DNA from: JAZNQL01 sp045531205
GTDB taxonomy: Bacteria > Bacillota > Clostridia > UMGS1883 > UMGS1540
Direction of reading: 5' to 3'
NCBI GenBank assembly: GCA_045531205.1
Contig: JAZSDN010000044.1
Span: 1-47,788 of the forward strand
DNA length: 47,788 bases
Shown here: in pieces, positions 1 through 7,210 of the stretch
Layout: each line of letters starts with the position of its first letter
Numbering within the stretch: the first letter of the stretch is position 1
Translations under genes and position numbers: made by a program
The notes under the pieces: generated by a model
The model's input: the letters and a program-made list of their open reading frames with translations, nothing else
What the model was told of the DNA's origin: nothing
Databases searched by the model: none

Positions 1-50
1 GATAGCTTTTGTTCTTTTGTCCAAATTCGTTTTATTTGTCCTTTTTTCAA
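1..50 (-). CDS. IS3-family OrfA-like transposase, N-terminal fragment (runs off window)
   Basis: On the minus strand a GGAGGTG ribosome binding site (57-63) precedes a TTG start at 48-50. The frame then stays open to the window edge and encodes about 16 residues beginning MKKGQIKRIWTKEQKL. A basic stretch followed by T/S-x-E-Q-K-L is how the helix-turn-helix OrfA proteins of IS3/IS150 elements commonly begin. The other end of the window carries the C-terminus of an IS3-type OrfB, so both edges lie in IS sequence. With only 16 residues, the family call is an inference. Confidence 0.45.
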   Translation of the reverse strand, partial: MKKGQIKRIWTKEQKL

Positions 51-90
51 CTCAAACACCTCCATAATTATTTTATCACAAAAACAAAAA

Positions 91-122
91 AGTAGATACA
101 TGGTGGTTTTACATGTGTCTAC
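91..122 (-). terminator. intrinsic terminator behind the PAP2 gene
   Basis: AGTAGATACATG (91-102) pairs with CATGTGTCTACT (about 111-122) with one G-U pair. Read leftward, the stem is followed by a T-rich tract (complement of 77-90). It lies just past the leftward PAP2 gene and should end the nrdG-to-PAP2 transcript. Ts also follow on the plus side, so it may act in both directions. Confidence 0.7.
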
Positions 123-164
123 TTTTATTTTACTACTTCAGTACGAGGTGCTTTTTTATAATAT

Positions 165-791
165 TTATTTTTTGAGCTTATCGGGAAGGTACACAATAAG
201 ATAAATTACAATAGATAGTGCAATGCCTGCAAAAACATCTAAAATTGCGTGCTGTTTTATAAAAACTGTTGATAGTGAAATTAAAAGTGTAACTATCCAG
301 GAAATTATATAAATCCATCTTTTTTTAAGCTTTTCGCAATCTAAAATTGCAAACTGCACAGCAAATGCACCTACAACGTGCAAACTCGGTAAAACATTTG
401 TATTTGTATCTGCAGAATAAAGACCTGCTATAATTTGTGTAAAAATATTATCACGAGGAAATATGTCAGGTCTTAAACTTTGCCCGTTAGGAAATATGGC
501 ACAAAAAATTATGCTGAAAGAAAAACCTATTATAATTGAAAGCATATATCTTTTAAAAGCCGGGGCATCCTTAAAAATTAAATAAATACCTATTCCAAAT
601 AAAGCGGGATACCAAAGACAGTAGGGAATAACAAATATTTCCCAAAAAGGAATATAAGCATCAATAGGCAATGCTGTATCAAAAAAGTTTGTTGTTGAAA
701 TAAATTTTTCAATAAGTATAAAGCCGATAATATATATTGGAATATATAAATTCCATAAAATATGGGGATATTTTTTTATAAAACTTTTCAT
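165..791 (-). CDS. PAP2-family membrane phosphatase
   Basis: This is a 208-residue integral membrane protein with about five to six hydrophobic segments. It carries the PAP2 (type 2 phosphatidic acid phosphatase) signature: GQSLRP (103-108) in the place of motif 1, PSLH (135-138) as motif 2, and a motif 3 ending in His181 and Asp185. In this family the two histidines and the aspartate carry out dephosphorylation of lipid phosphates or pyrophosphates at the membrane. The usual motif-1 lysine is not obvious, as in the branch related to inositol-phosphoryl transferases, so the substrate is open. It is the last gene of the leftward operon, 4 bp after the Crp/Fnr gene. Confidence 0.8.
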   Translation of the reverse strand: MKSFIKKYPHILWNLYIPIYIIGFILIEKFISTTNFFDTALPIDAYIPFWEIFVIPYCLWYPALFGIGIYLIFKDAPAFKRYMLSIIIGFSFSIIFCAIFPNGQSLRPDIFPRDNIFTQIIAGLYSADTNTNVLPSLHVVGAFAVQFAILDCEKLKKRWIYIISWIVTLLISLSTVFIKQHAILDVFAGIALSIVIYLIVYLPDKLKK

Positions 792-795
792 ATTA

Positions 796-1464
796 TTAAA
801 ACATTCTTTGTAGTTTTTCTTTGTCTGTAATGGTTACAAATCCACGACCCAAAGAAACAATGCCAAGCTTTTTAAATTCGCCTAAAGTACGCGAAACAAC
901 TTCGCGTGCAGAGCCTGTATGCTTGGCTATTTGCTCGTGAGTCATTTTTATTTTCAAATCTCTTGAAAAAAGAATTTCGTTATACAAAAACTCGGCAAGC
1001 CTTTGCTTGAATCCGTGGAAAAGAATGGGCTGAAGGTTAAGCATCACAGAAGAAAAGGTTTCAACAAGTGATTTATACGCAAAGCTTTCAACCGCAGGAT
1101 TTTCGGAAATAATCTGTTTGAGGGTTGATGAAGGAAGCAAAAAAATTTCGGCAGATGTTTCGGCATCTATTAAAACGTCAAAATCAAGCTCATCAACTAT
1201 ATCCTCTGCAGACATCATACAACTGTCACCACTATAGAGTCTTTGCAGAGTTATTTCACGACCTTCGTCGGACAACATATACATACAAAGAGTACCTTTT
1301 TTGACATAAATCAAACCAAGGCAGTCGTTTATACTGCCGTGGAGATTTGATTTAGCATTAAAAGATAAGCTCTTTGTACTTTTTGCAACAAGAAGTTTTT
1401 GCATTTCGGTAAGATTATTCCAAAAAGGGAATACCAAAGAAGCTTCGTCTAATGTGACAGACAT
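796..1464 (-). CDS. Crp/Fnr-family transcriptional regulator
   Basis: The 222-residue protein has an N-terminal cyclic-nucleotide-binding-like beta-roll (about 25-125), a long dimerisation helix (about 125-160) and a C-terminal winged helix-turn-helix. The recognition helix reads about SAREVVSRTLGEF, matching the family's R/E-x-x-S-R pattern. Cysteines are present (near 48, 60 and 82) but not in the N-terminal cluster that holds the iron-sulfur centre of E. coli Fnr, so the signal is unknown. It lies in the nrdG-nrdD-trxB operon. The divergent promoter region of that operon has two palindromes of Crp/Fnr size (5555-5567 and 5688-5704), so autoregulation and control of the rubredoxin pair are reasonable inferences. 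Confidence 0.85.
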   Translation of the reverse strand: MSVTLDEASLVFPFWNNLTEMQKLLVAKSTKSLSFNAKSNLHGSINDCLGLIYVKKGTLCMYMLSDEGREITLQRLYSGDSCMMSAEDIVDELDFDVLIDAETSAEIFLLPSSTLKQIISENPAVESFAYKSLVETFSSVMLNLQPILFHGFKQRLAEFLYNEILFSRDLKIKMTHEQIAKHTGSAREVVSRTLGEFKKLGIVSLGRGFVTITDKEKLQRMF

Positions 1465-1491
1465 TAAAAAACCTCTTTCTTTGAAAGATTA

Positions 1492-2400
1492 TTAAAGGCT
1501 GTCAATATAATGACAGGCAGCCAAAGCCGCAACAGCACCATCAGCGGTTGCTGTTACAATCTGACGGATTGCTTTTGTTCTGCAATCTCCTGCAACAAAA
1601 ATGCCATCATTTTTTGTGATACATTTTTCGTCAGAGAGTATGTAACCGCGTTCGTCTAAAGAACATACGTTTTCAAAAATCTCATTTTCGGGCATTTGAC
1701 CTATCGCAACAAACATTGCATCAAGGTCTAAAGTTTTAGTTTCGCCTGTTTTTGTATTTTTTAAAACAATACTTTCTAAAGAGTCTGTTCCGTTAAGTGA
1801 TTCTACCACACAGGAGAATAAAATGTCAATATTTTCTCTTGAATTAACAATATCCTGTAAGGATTTTTCGCCTGTTAAAACATCAAGGTTTTGCACCATT
1901 GTAACGTGTGAGCATCGTTCCGAAAGCATAATTGCATCCTGCAATGCAGAGTTGCCGCCGCCTATAACAGCAACCTTTTTGCCCTGATAGAAAGCACCAT
2001 CACAAACTGCACAGTATGAAATGCCGTTTCCAACAAGTTCGTTTTCGCCTTCAAGACCAAGCTGCCGGTGTTTTGAACCGGCAGCTATAATTACGCTTGA
2101 ACACTTATATGAACCATTGTCGGTAATAACTGTTTTAATTTTTCCTTCGTCTTTTATTTCTAAAACGCGGGTTAAGTCAATTTCTGCACCAAAGCCCAAA
2201 GCCTGGTCAAGAAGCTTTTCAGCAAAATCGTTACCGCTTATTTCGGGAAATCCGGGACAGTTTTCAACCTTCGGTGAATGTGAAATCTGACCGCCAAAAG
2301 ACTCTTTTTCAAGTAATAATACGGATTTTCCTGCTCTGCATGCATATACAGCAGCAGTAAGACCTGCAGGGCCCGAACCAACAATAATTATATCGTGCAT
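1492..2400 (-). CDS. trxB: thioredoxin reductase (NADPH, FAD)
   Basis: This is a flavoprotein that passes electrons from NAD(P)H to thioredoxin-like proteins. It shows the N-terminal FAD dinucleotide-binding motif GSGPAG (8-13), the redox-active CAVC (130-133), the NAD(P)-binding GGGNSA and the C-terminal FAD motif FVAGDC. A longer reading starts at TTG 2412, but GGAGG (about 2405-2409) sits inside that extension, 5 nt before the ATG at 2400, so I place the start there (302 residues). It follows nrdD by about 15 bp and ends 27 bp before the Crp/Fnr gene. The context suggests that it reduces the redoxin domain fused to NrdD, which is an inference. Confidence 0.93.
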   Translation of the reverse strand: MHDIIIVGSGPAGLTAAVYACRAGKSVLLLEKESFGGQISHSPKVENCPGFPEISGNDFAEKLLDQALGFGAEIDLTRVLEIKDEGKIKTVITDNGSYKCSSVIIAAGSKHRQLGLEGENELVGNGISYCAVCDGAFYQGKKVAVIGGGNSALQDAIMLSERCSHVTMVQNLDVLTGEKSLQDIVNSRENIDILFSCVVESLNGTDSLESIVLKNTKTGETKTLDLDAMFVAIGQMPENEIFENVCSLDERGYILSDEKCITKNDGIFVAGDCRTKAIRQIVTATADGAVAALAACHYIDSL

Positions 2401-2415
2401 AGCATCCTCCAAAAA

Positions 2416-4791
2416 TCAGTTAGCAGGTGTTTCTGTATATTTTCTTATGTTAGAAAGGTTAACTATTTTTTCTGCCTGACCGTCTTTTACAACAACTAAA
2501 GTCGGAGCCTGACGGATTCCGTACAAGTTAGCTTCTTCTTCGTTTTCTTCTGCTAAAATTGTATCGTAAGGAATGCCTGCTTTATCTAAAAATACTTTTG
2601 CCATTTTGCAGTTGGGGCAGGACTTTGAAGCAAAGAGAATTGTTCTGTCAGCTTCAGCTGTTAAAGTAGCAGCTTCTTTTTCTGCCTTTTTCTTGGAAAC
2701 GTTATTTTTTACATCTTCGATGGAAGTAACATTATAAACTTTTCTGTCCTTGTATTCCTGTGTTTTACCGTCATTCCAGTTCTGAACAGGACGATAGTAG
2801 CCTGTGATACGGCTGTAAACTTCTGTGTTTTCACCGCATTCTGGACATTCGTAAACTTCGCCTGCAAGGTAACCATGGCACTTACATACAGAGTATGTGG
2901 GTGAGAGTGTGTAGTAGGGAAGTGTGTAGTTTTCTGCAATCTTGCGAACCAGTGCAGCAGCCGACTTCCAGTCAGGCAGCTTTTCGCCAAGGAATGCGTG
3001 GAATACTGTACCCGAGGTATAAAGTGTCTGCAGTGAATCCTGAATATCCAAAGCAGCAAATATATCGTCTGTGTATCCAACAGGAAGATGTGAGCTGTTT
3101 GTGTAGTAAGGAGTCTGATCTGCTTCTGAAGCTGTGAGAATGTTGGGGAATCTCTTCTTGTCGTGCTTTGCAAGACGGAAGGAAGTGGATTCAGCAGGAG
3201 TAGCTTCAAGGTTATAGAGGTCGCCGTACATTTCCTGATAATCGGAAAGACGTTCTCTCATGTGATTTAAAACGTCCTTTGTAAATTCCTGTGTTTCTTC
3301 GTGTGTTAAGTCTTTGCCAAGCCATTTTGCGTTAAGACCAACTTCGTTCATACCAACAAGACCGATTGTTGAGAAGTGGTTTGCAAAAGTACCAAGATAA
3401 CGTTTTGTATAGGGGAAGAGACCTTCTTCCAAAAGTTTTGCAATAACTGTACGTTTAATGTGGAGTGAACGTGCAGCAATATCCATAAGCTTGTCAAGAC
3501 GTACATAGAACTCTTCAGGAGTTTCTGAAAGGTAAGCAATTCTTGGCATATTGATTGTAACAACACCTATAGAACCTGTGCTTTCGCCACTGCCGAAGAA
3601 GCCACCTGATTTTTTACGGAGTTCTCTTAAGTCAAGACGAAGTCTGCAGCACATACTTCTGATATCGCTGGGTTCCATGTCACTGTTTATATAGTTTGAG
3701 AAGTAGGGAGTACCATACTTCGAGGTCATTTCAAATAAGAGTTTGTTGTTTTCGGTTTCTGACCAGTCAAAATCTCTTGTGATTGAATATGTGGGAATAG
3801 GATACTGGAAGCCTCTTCCGTTAGCGTCGCCTTCTATCATAGTTTCGATAAATGCGCGGTTAACCATATCCATTTCTTTTTTACAGTCTTTGTATTTAAA
3901 GTCCATTTCCTTGCCACCAACAATAGCATTAAGCTCTGCAAGGTCGGCAGGAACGTTCCAGTCCAAAGTAATGTTTGAGAAGGGAGCCTGTGTTCCCCAG
4001 CGTGAGGGTGTGTTTACACCATACACAAAGGATTCAATGCTCTTTTTAACCTGGTCGTATGTGAGGTTATCAGCCTTAACAAAGGGAGCAAGGTATGTGT
4101 CAAATGACGAGAATGCCTGTGCACCTGCCCATTCGTTCTGCATAATACCAAGGAAGTTTACCATCTGGTTACAAAGTGTAGCAAGGTGCTTTGCGGGAGC
4201 TGATGTAATCTTACCCGAAACACCACCGAGACCTTCCTGAATAAGCTGTTTTAACGACCAGCCTGCACAGTAACCTGTAAGCATTGAAAGGTCATGAATG
4301 TGCATATCTGCGTTTCTGTGAGCGTTTGCAATTTCGTCATCATATATTTCTGAAAGCCAGTAGTTTGCTGTGATAGCACCCGAGTTTGAAAGAATAAGAC
4401 CGCCTACAGAATAAGTAACTGTGGAGTTTTCTTTAACACGCCAGTCGTTAACTTTAACGTAGTTGTTAACGAGTTCTTTATAGTCTAATATTGTAGACTT
4501 CATATTACGCAGCTTTTCGTGCTGGCGACGGTAAAGAATGTAAGCCTTTGCAACATCAGAATAGCCTGCCTGAACCAAAACAGATTCAACGCTGTCCTGA
4601 ATATCTTCAACGGCAATAACACCTTCTTTAACCTTTGGTTCAAATTCAGCTGTAACCTTAAGTGCAAGAAAATCAATTATCGAATCGTGAAAATCTTTTT
4701 CCTGCGCTTCAAATGCAAGTCTTATTGCACCAATAATTTTGTTTAAATCAAAATCAATGATTTTTCCGTCTCTCTTTTGTACATGATACAT
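2416..4791 (-). CDS. nrdD: anaerobic ribonucleoside-triphosphate reductase with C-terminal glutaredoxin-like domain
   Basis: A class III ribonucleotide reductase of 791 residues, which makes dNTPs without oxygen using a glycyl radical. Residues 1-90 form an ATP-cone allosteric domain (starts MYHVQKRDGKIIDFDLNKI). The catalytic barrel includes the SMCCRLRLDLREL segment. Near the C-terminus is a zinc-binding C-x-C ... C-x-x-C segment followed by the RITGYYRP glycyl-radical region. After a charged linker (about 686-715) the protein continues into a thioredoxin/glutaredoxin fold with CPNC (725-728) and a cis-proline loop QAPTL. NrdD proteins usually end soon after the glycyl-radical loop. The fused redoxin plus adjacent trxB suggests a redoxin-reduced rather than formate-reduced enzyme. 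Confidence 0.95.
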   Translation of the reverse strand: MYHVQKRDGKIIDFDLNKIIGAIRLAFEAQEKDFHDSIIDFLALKVTAEFEPKVKEGVIAVEDIQDSVESVLVQAGYSDVAKAYILYRRQHEKLRNMKSTILDYKELVNNYVKVNDWRVKENSTVTYSVGGLILSNSGAITANYWLSEIYDDEIANAHRNADMHIHDLSMLTGYCAGWSLKQLIQEGLGGVSGKITSAPAKHLATLCNQMVNFLGIMQNEWAGAQAFSSFDTYLAPFVKADNLTYDQVKKSIESFVYGVNTPSRWGTQAPFSNITLDWNVPADLAELNAIVGGKEMDFKYKDCKKEMDMVNRAFIETMIEGDANGRGFQYPIPTYSITRDFDWSETENNKLLFEMTSKYGTPYFSNYINSDMEPSDIRSMCCRLRLDLRELRKKSGGFFGSGESTGSIGVVTINMPRIAYLSETPEEFYVRLDKLMDIAARSLHIKRTVIAKLLEEGLFPYTKRYLGTFANHFSTIGLVGMNEVGLNAKWLGKDLTHEETQEFTKDVLNHMRERLSDYQEMYGDLYNLEATPAESTSFRLAKHDKKRFPNILTASEADQTPYYTNSSHLPVGYTDDIFAALDIQDSLQTLYTSGTVFHAFLGEKLPDWKSAAALVRKIAENYTLPYYTLSPTYSVCKCHGYLAGEVYECPECGENTEVYSRITGYYRPVQNWNDGKTQEYKDRKVYNVTSIEDVKNNVSKKKAEKEAATLTAEADRTILFASKSCPNCKMAKVFLDKAGIPYDTILAEENEEEANLYGIRQAPTLVVVKDGQAEKIVNLSNIRKYTETPAN

Positions 4792-4814
4792 ATGTAAGTC
4801 CTCCTTAAATTTTC

Positions 4815-5495
4815 TTATATTCCTCTTAACTTAGCAGCGGGAATGTACTGCTGTACTGTCGCAAGATACTTTTGCATATCTTCGACTGTTGCCGCAGAAA
4901 TGTTTTGGGATAAAATGTTACCCGAATCAATGAAAGCCTGAAGGTAATAACGCGGCACACCTTCAAGCCAGATGCCGATTTGGTCAAAATCTTCTATAGA
5001 GTGAAGCTCCTTTGTTACAGTGGTACGAAATTCGTACTCTGTACAGGAACTTCTTAAGATTTGAATGCTTTGGTTTACTTTATCAAGGATATCGTAATCC
5101 ACACCGGCAGTAATTAAATATTTTTTCGGAGAATTTTTAATGTCCATAGCTACGTAGTCAAGAAGAGGTAAAAGCTTAGAAAGTTTTTCGGGGAACGAAC
5201 CATTTGTGTCAAGCTTTACAAGGAAACCGAGATTTTTAATTTCACGAATAAAATCTTCAATATCCTTTTGCAAAAGGGGTTCTCCGCCTGTAATACAAAC
5301 ACCCTCTAAAAGTCCCTGTCTTTTCTTTAAAAAGGAAAAGAACTCGTCGACGGAAAATTCATCATCTTCCGAAAGAACAAGGGAAGCGTTGTGACAGAAG
5401 GGACAGCGGAAATTGCAGCCCGGAGTAAATACTGTACAAGCAACCTTTTGGGGAAAATCCAAGAGTGTTAATTTTTGAAGTCCACCTAACTTCAT
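4815..5495 (-). CDS. nrdG: anaerobic ribonucleotide reductase activating protein (radical SAM)
   Basis: A 226-residue radical SAM enzyme that generates the glycyl radical on NrdD by cleaving S-adenosylmethionine. The [4Fe-4S] ligands are Cys27, Cys31 and Cys34 in CNFRCPFC, followed by the GGEPLLQ motif. GGAGG lies 7 to 8 nt upstream of the ATG. It is the first gene of the leftward operon, 23 bp before nrdD, and its leader holds NrdR-like boxes and a Crp/Fnr-like palindrome. The protein is longer than the roughly 150-residue E. coli NrdG and resembles the longer pyruvate-formate-lyase-activase-like form common in clostridia. Confidence 0.93.
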   Translation of the reverse strand: MKLGGLQKLTLLDFPQKVACTVFTPGCNFRCPFCHNASLVLSEDDEFSVDEFFSFLKKRQGLLEGVCITGGEPLLQKDIEDFIREIKNLGFLVKLDTNGSFPEKLSKLLPLLDYVAMDIKNSPKKYLITAGVDYDILDKVNQSIQILRSSCTEYEFRTTVTKELHSIEDFDQIGIWLEGVPRYYLQAFIDSGNILSQNISAATVEDMQKYLATVQQYIPAAKLRGI

Positions 5496-5554
5496 AATAA
5501 AGTCCTCCGTAATTTGAGTAATAAAAGAATATCATAGAGTGAGGTTATATTAAA

Positions 5555-5567
5555 GTAACTTTGTCAC
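5555..5567. promoter_or_regulatory. GTAAC-N3-GTCAC palindrome, candidate Crp/Fnr-type operator upstream of nrdG
   Basis: GTAAC TTT GTCAC has one mismatch from perfect symmetry and shares the core GTAACTTTGT with the palindrome at 5688-5704. It lies 60 bp upstream of nrdG. Weak minus-strand -10 candidates (TATGAT at 5536-5531, TATTCT at 5531-5526) start 25-30 bp beyond its centre. A Crp/Fnr-family gene is in the operon it would control. Binding is an inference. Confidence 0.55.
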
Positions 5568-5573
5568 AAAAAA

Positions 5574-5621
5574 CGCCCATATCTTGTAGATTTTTTTGAA
5601 AAAGATAACAATATCTTGTGT
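5574..5621 (-). promoter_or_regulatory. tandem NrdR-like boxes
   Basis: Two copies of the core ATATCTTGT, at 5579-5587 and 5611-5619, start exactly 32 bp apart, three helical turns. The NrdR repressor of ribonucleotide reductase operons binds paired 16-bp boxes (about ACACWATATATWGTGT) with that spacing. The second 16-mer (5606-5621) matches about 13 of 16 positions; the first (5574-5589) is weaker, about 10 of 16. Their position upstream of nrdG-nrdD fits the expected target. Confidence 0.6.
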
Positions 5622-5687
5622 AAAAGCTGATTTTGAGCACAAGTCAAAAAACGCAAACCCTTATGTATAAAGGCTTTGTAATTAAAA

Positions 5688-5704
5688 ATGTAACTTTGTT
5701 ACAT
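5688..5704. promoter_or_regulatory. perfect palindrome ATGTAAC-N3-GTTACAT, candidate class II activator site
   Basis: A perfect 7-bp inverted repeat with a TTT centre. Its centre (5696) is 30 bp before the TATAAT at 5726-5731, which places it about 42 bp upstream of the predicted transcription start of the rubredoxin gene. That is the classic position for a class II Crp/Fnr activator. No good -35 box is visible, which also fits activator dependence. Confidence 0.6.
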
Positions 5705-5725
5705 AAAACAAATAATCTGCTATAT

Positions 5726-5731
5726 TATAAT
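5726..5731 (+). promoter_or_regulatory. -10 box of the rubredoxin operon
   Basis: TATAAT with no convincing TTGACA 17 bp upstream; the palindrome at 5688-5704 overlaps the -35 region. The predicted start is near 5738, and the AAAGGAGG ribosome binding site follows. Confidence 0.6.
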
Positions 5732-5763
5732 TTTCTAAAGACATTTTAAAGGAGGCATTAAAA

Positions 5764-5919
5764 ATGAAATATATTTGTCAGATTTGCGGTTATGAATATG
5801 ACCCTGAAACAGGGGACGAAGCAAACGCCATTATGGCGGGCACAGATTTTGAAGATTTGCCCGAAGATTGGGTTTGCCCTTTGTGCGGGGTAGATAAGGA
5901 AAGTTTTGAAGAAATATGA
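5764..5919 (+). CDS. rubredoxin
   Basis: A 51-residue one-iron electron carrier. It has the standard FeS4 ligands in two knuckles, CQICGY (Cys5, Cys8) and CPLCG (Cys38, Cys41), and the conserved region around Tyr10-Tyr12 and Trp36. AAAGGAGG precedes the ATG. The stop codon overlaps the next start (ATGA), so the FTR-like protein is translationally coupled to it. Rubredoxins in clostridia supply electrons to oxygen and peroxide detoxifying enzymes. Here the partner is more likely the downstream iron-sulfur/thiol protein, which is an inference from the overlap. Confidence 0.95.
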   Translation: MKYICQICGYEYDPETGDEANAIMAGTDFEDLPEDWVCPLCGVDKESFEEI

Positions 5920-6113
5920 AAGTAAGATTTAACGAAAACAAAGAAATAGTAAAAACAATTCAGGAAGGCTTGAAAAAACGGGGAGGCTATTGCCCCTGCA
6001 GGCTTGAAAGTAACGAAAGTACAAAATGTATGTGCGAGGAGTTTAAAAATCAGATAAAAGACCCTGATTTTGAAGGCTACTGTCACTGTATGCTGTACTA
6101 CAAAGAAAAATAA
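5916..6113 (+). CDS. ferredoxin:thioredoxin reductase catalytic-subunit-like protein
   Basis: A 65-residue protein with three C-x-C pairs: CPC (26, 28), CMC (38, 40) and CHC (56, 58). The catalytic beta subunit of ferredoxin:thioredoxin reductase has CPC, CPC and CHC, in which four cysteines hold a [4Fe-4S] cluster and two form the redox disulfide. All six cysteines are kept here. The protein is shorter than plant FTR-beta (about 110 residues) and no variable subunit is visible nearby. The 4-bp overlap with rubredoxin suggests that rubredoxin may be the electron donor for reducing a thioredoxin-like partner. Fold assignment is good; partner assignment is inference. Confidence 0.8.
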   Translation: MKVRFNENKEIVKTIQEGLKKRGGYCPCRLESNESTKCMCEEFKNQIKDPDFEGYCHCMLYYKEK

Positions 6114-6130
6114 AACCGAAGCACAGATTT

Positions 6131-6175
6131 GGGCGTCTTCATATAGGGAGGAATTATCCCTGTGTAAAGACGCCC
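6131..6175 (+). terminator. long two-stage hairpin after the rubredoxin operon
   Basis: GGGCGTCTT (6131-6139) pairs with AAGACGCCC (6167-6175). Inside it AGGGA pairs with TCCCT. No T-run follows directly (GTTTTT comes about 10 nt later), so termination may be inefficient or the element may serve another RNA role. It is the only termination-like structure between the FTR-like gene and the next promoter. Confidence 0.55.
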
Positions 6176-6224
6176 TTCTATGTGTTTTTCTTAATAAAAA
6201 TGAATAAAAAATAATATACTGTAA

Positions 6225-6253
6225 TTGACAAAAAAAATAATATATTCTATAAT
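6225..6253 (+). promoter_or_regulatory. consensus sigma-A promoter of the lipid kinase gene
   Basis: TTGACA (6225-6230), 17-bp spacer, TATAAT (6248-6253): a full consensus match 35 bp before the start codon. Confidence 0.85.
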
Positions 6254-6287
6254 ATAGGAAAAAGTAATATTGTAAGAGGTAAGTTTT

Positions 6288-7163
6288 ATGAAAAAAGTAT
6301 TACTTATAATAAACCCGTGTTCGGGGAAAATGAAGGCAAAAACTGCTCTTTTTGATATTGCAAGAGTTTTTTCATCAAAAGGCTATGAGGTATCGGTAAA
6401 AATAACCGAGGCTCAGAAGGATGCCGAAAAGTTTGCCGAAAAAGCAAAATGCGATACCATCGTATGCTGTGGTGGGGATGGAACATTGAGCGAGGTTTTA
6501 AACGGAGCCTTAAAACAAAAAAATCCACCCGCAATAGGATATGTTCCTGCAGGCACAACAAATGACTTTGCACAGAGTATAGGACTTGAATTTACTCCAC
6601 TAAAGGCTGCAAAAGCAATAGCAGAAGGGGAAGAAAGAGATTTTGATGCAGGACTTTTCTGCAACAGAAAGTTTATGTATGTAGCATCTTTTGGTCTTTT
6701 TACCGAAAGCTCATACGCAACTCCCCAGGCACAAAAAAATACTTTGGGACACTTTGCTTATATTCTTGAAGGGATAAGAGAGCTTTCATCAATAAAATCA
6801 TATAAAATGAAAATAGAATGTAACGACCGTGTATTCGAAGGGGACTATATATTTGGAGCGGTAAGCAACTCAACAAGTATAGGTGGGATAATGAAGCTTG
6901 ATTCAAATATTGTAAAATTTAACGACGGCGTACTTGAGCTTATACTGATAAAGTCTCCCAAAAATCCTATTGATTTAACAAAAATACTTTACTGTCTGAA
7001 TAATCAGGTATACGACGAAAATTACGTTCAGTTTATACAAACAGAAAAAATTAAGATAACAACAAAAACGCCTCCGTCCTGGTCGCTTGATGGCGAATTT
7101 GTTGCAGGAGCAGAAGAAATAAATATAGAGGTTATACCTAAAGCATTTAAAATGATATTTTAA
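6288..7163 (+). CDS. diacylglycerol kinase / YegS-DagK family lipid kinase
   Basis: A 291-residue protein with the diacylglycerol kinase catalytic domain. The nucleotide-binding glycine motif GGDGTL is at 62-67, the NP-x-SG motif is near the N-terminus (NPCSGK, 9-14) and PAGTTNDFA is near residue 100. The family phosphorylates diacylglycerol or related lipids, often to recycle the diacylglycerol left over from lipoteichoic acid synthesis; sphingosine-like or unknown lipids are also possible. It is monocistronic, with its own promoter and a strong terminator. The start follows AAGAGGT. Confidence 0.88.
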   Translation: MKKVLLIINPCSGKMKAKTALFDIARVFSSKGYEVSVKITEAQKDAEKFAEKAKCDTIVCCGGDGTLSEVLNGALKQKNPPAIGYVPAGTTNDFAQSIGLEFTPLKAAKAIAEGEERDFDAGLFCNRKFMYVASFGLFTESSYATPQAQKNTLGHFAYILEGIRELSSIKSYKMKIECNDRVFEGDYIFGAVSNSTSIGGIMKLDSNIVKFNDGVLELILIKSPKNPIDLTKILYCLNNQVYDENYVQFIQTEKIKITTKTPPSWSLDGEFVAGAEEINIEVIPKAFKMIF

Positions 7164-7166
7164 CAT

Positions 7167-7199
7167 AAAAAACTCCCGGGAATTTTCCCGGGAGTTTTT
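7167..7199. terminator. bidirectional terminator
   Basis: AAAAACTCCCGGGAA pairs perfectly with TTCCCGGGAGTTTTT around a 2-nt centre. It serves the rightward lipid kinase gene and the leftward transporter gene that converge here. Confidence 0.93.
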
Positions 7200-7210
7200 A
7201 TATATTTTTG

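Noticed and set aside
3743..4240. 165-codon plus-strand frame opposite nrdD
   Set aside because: Antisense to conserved NrdD sequence; the product has no recognisable fold.
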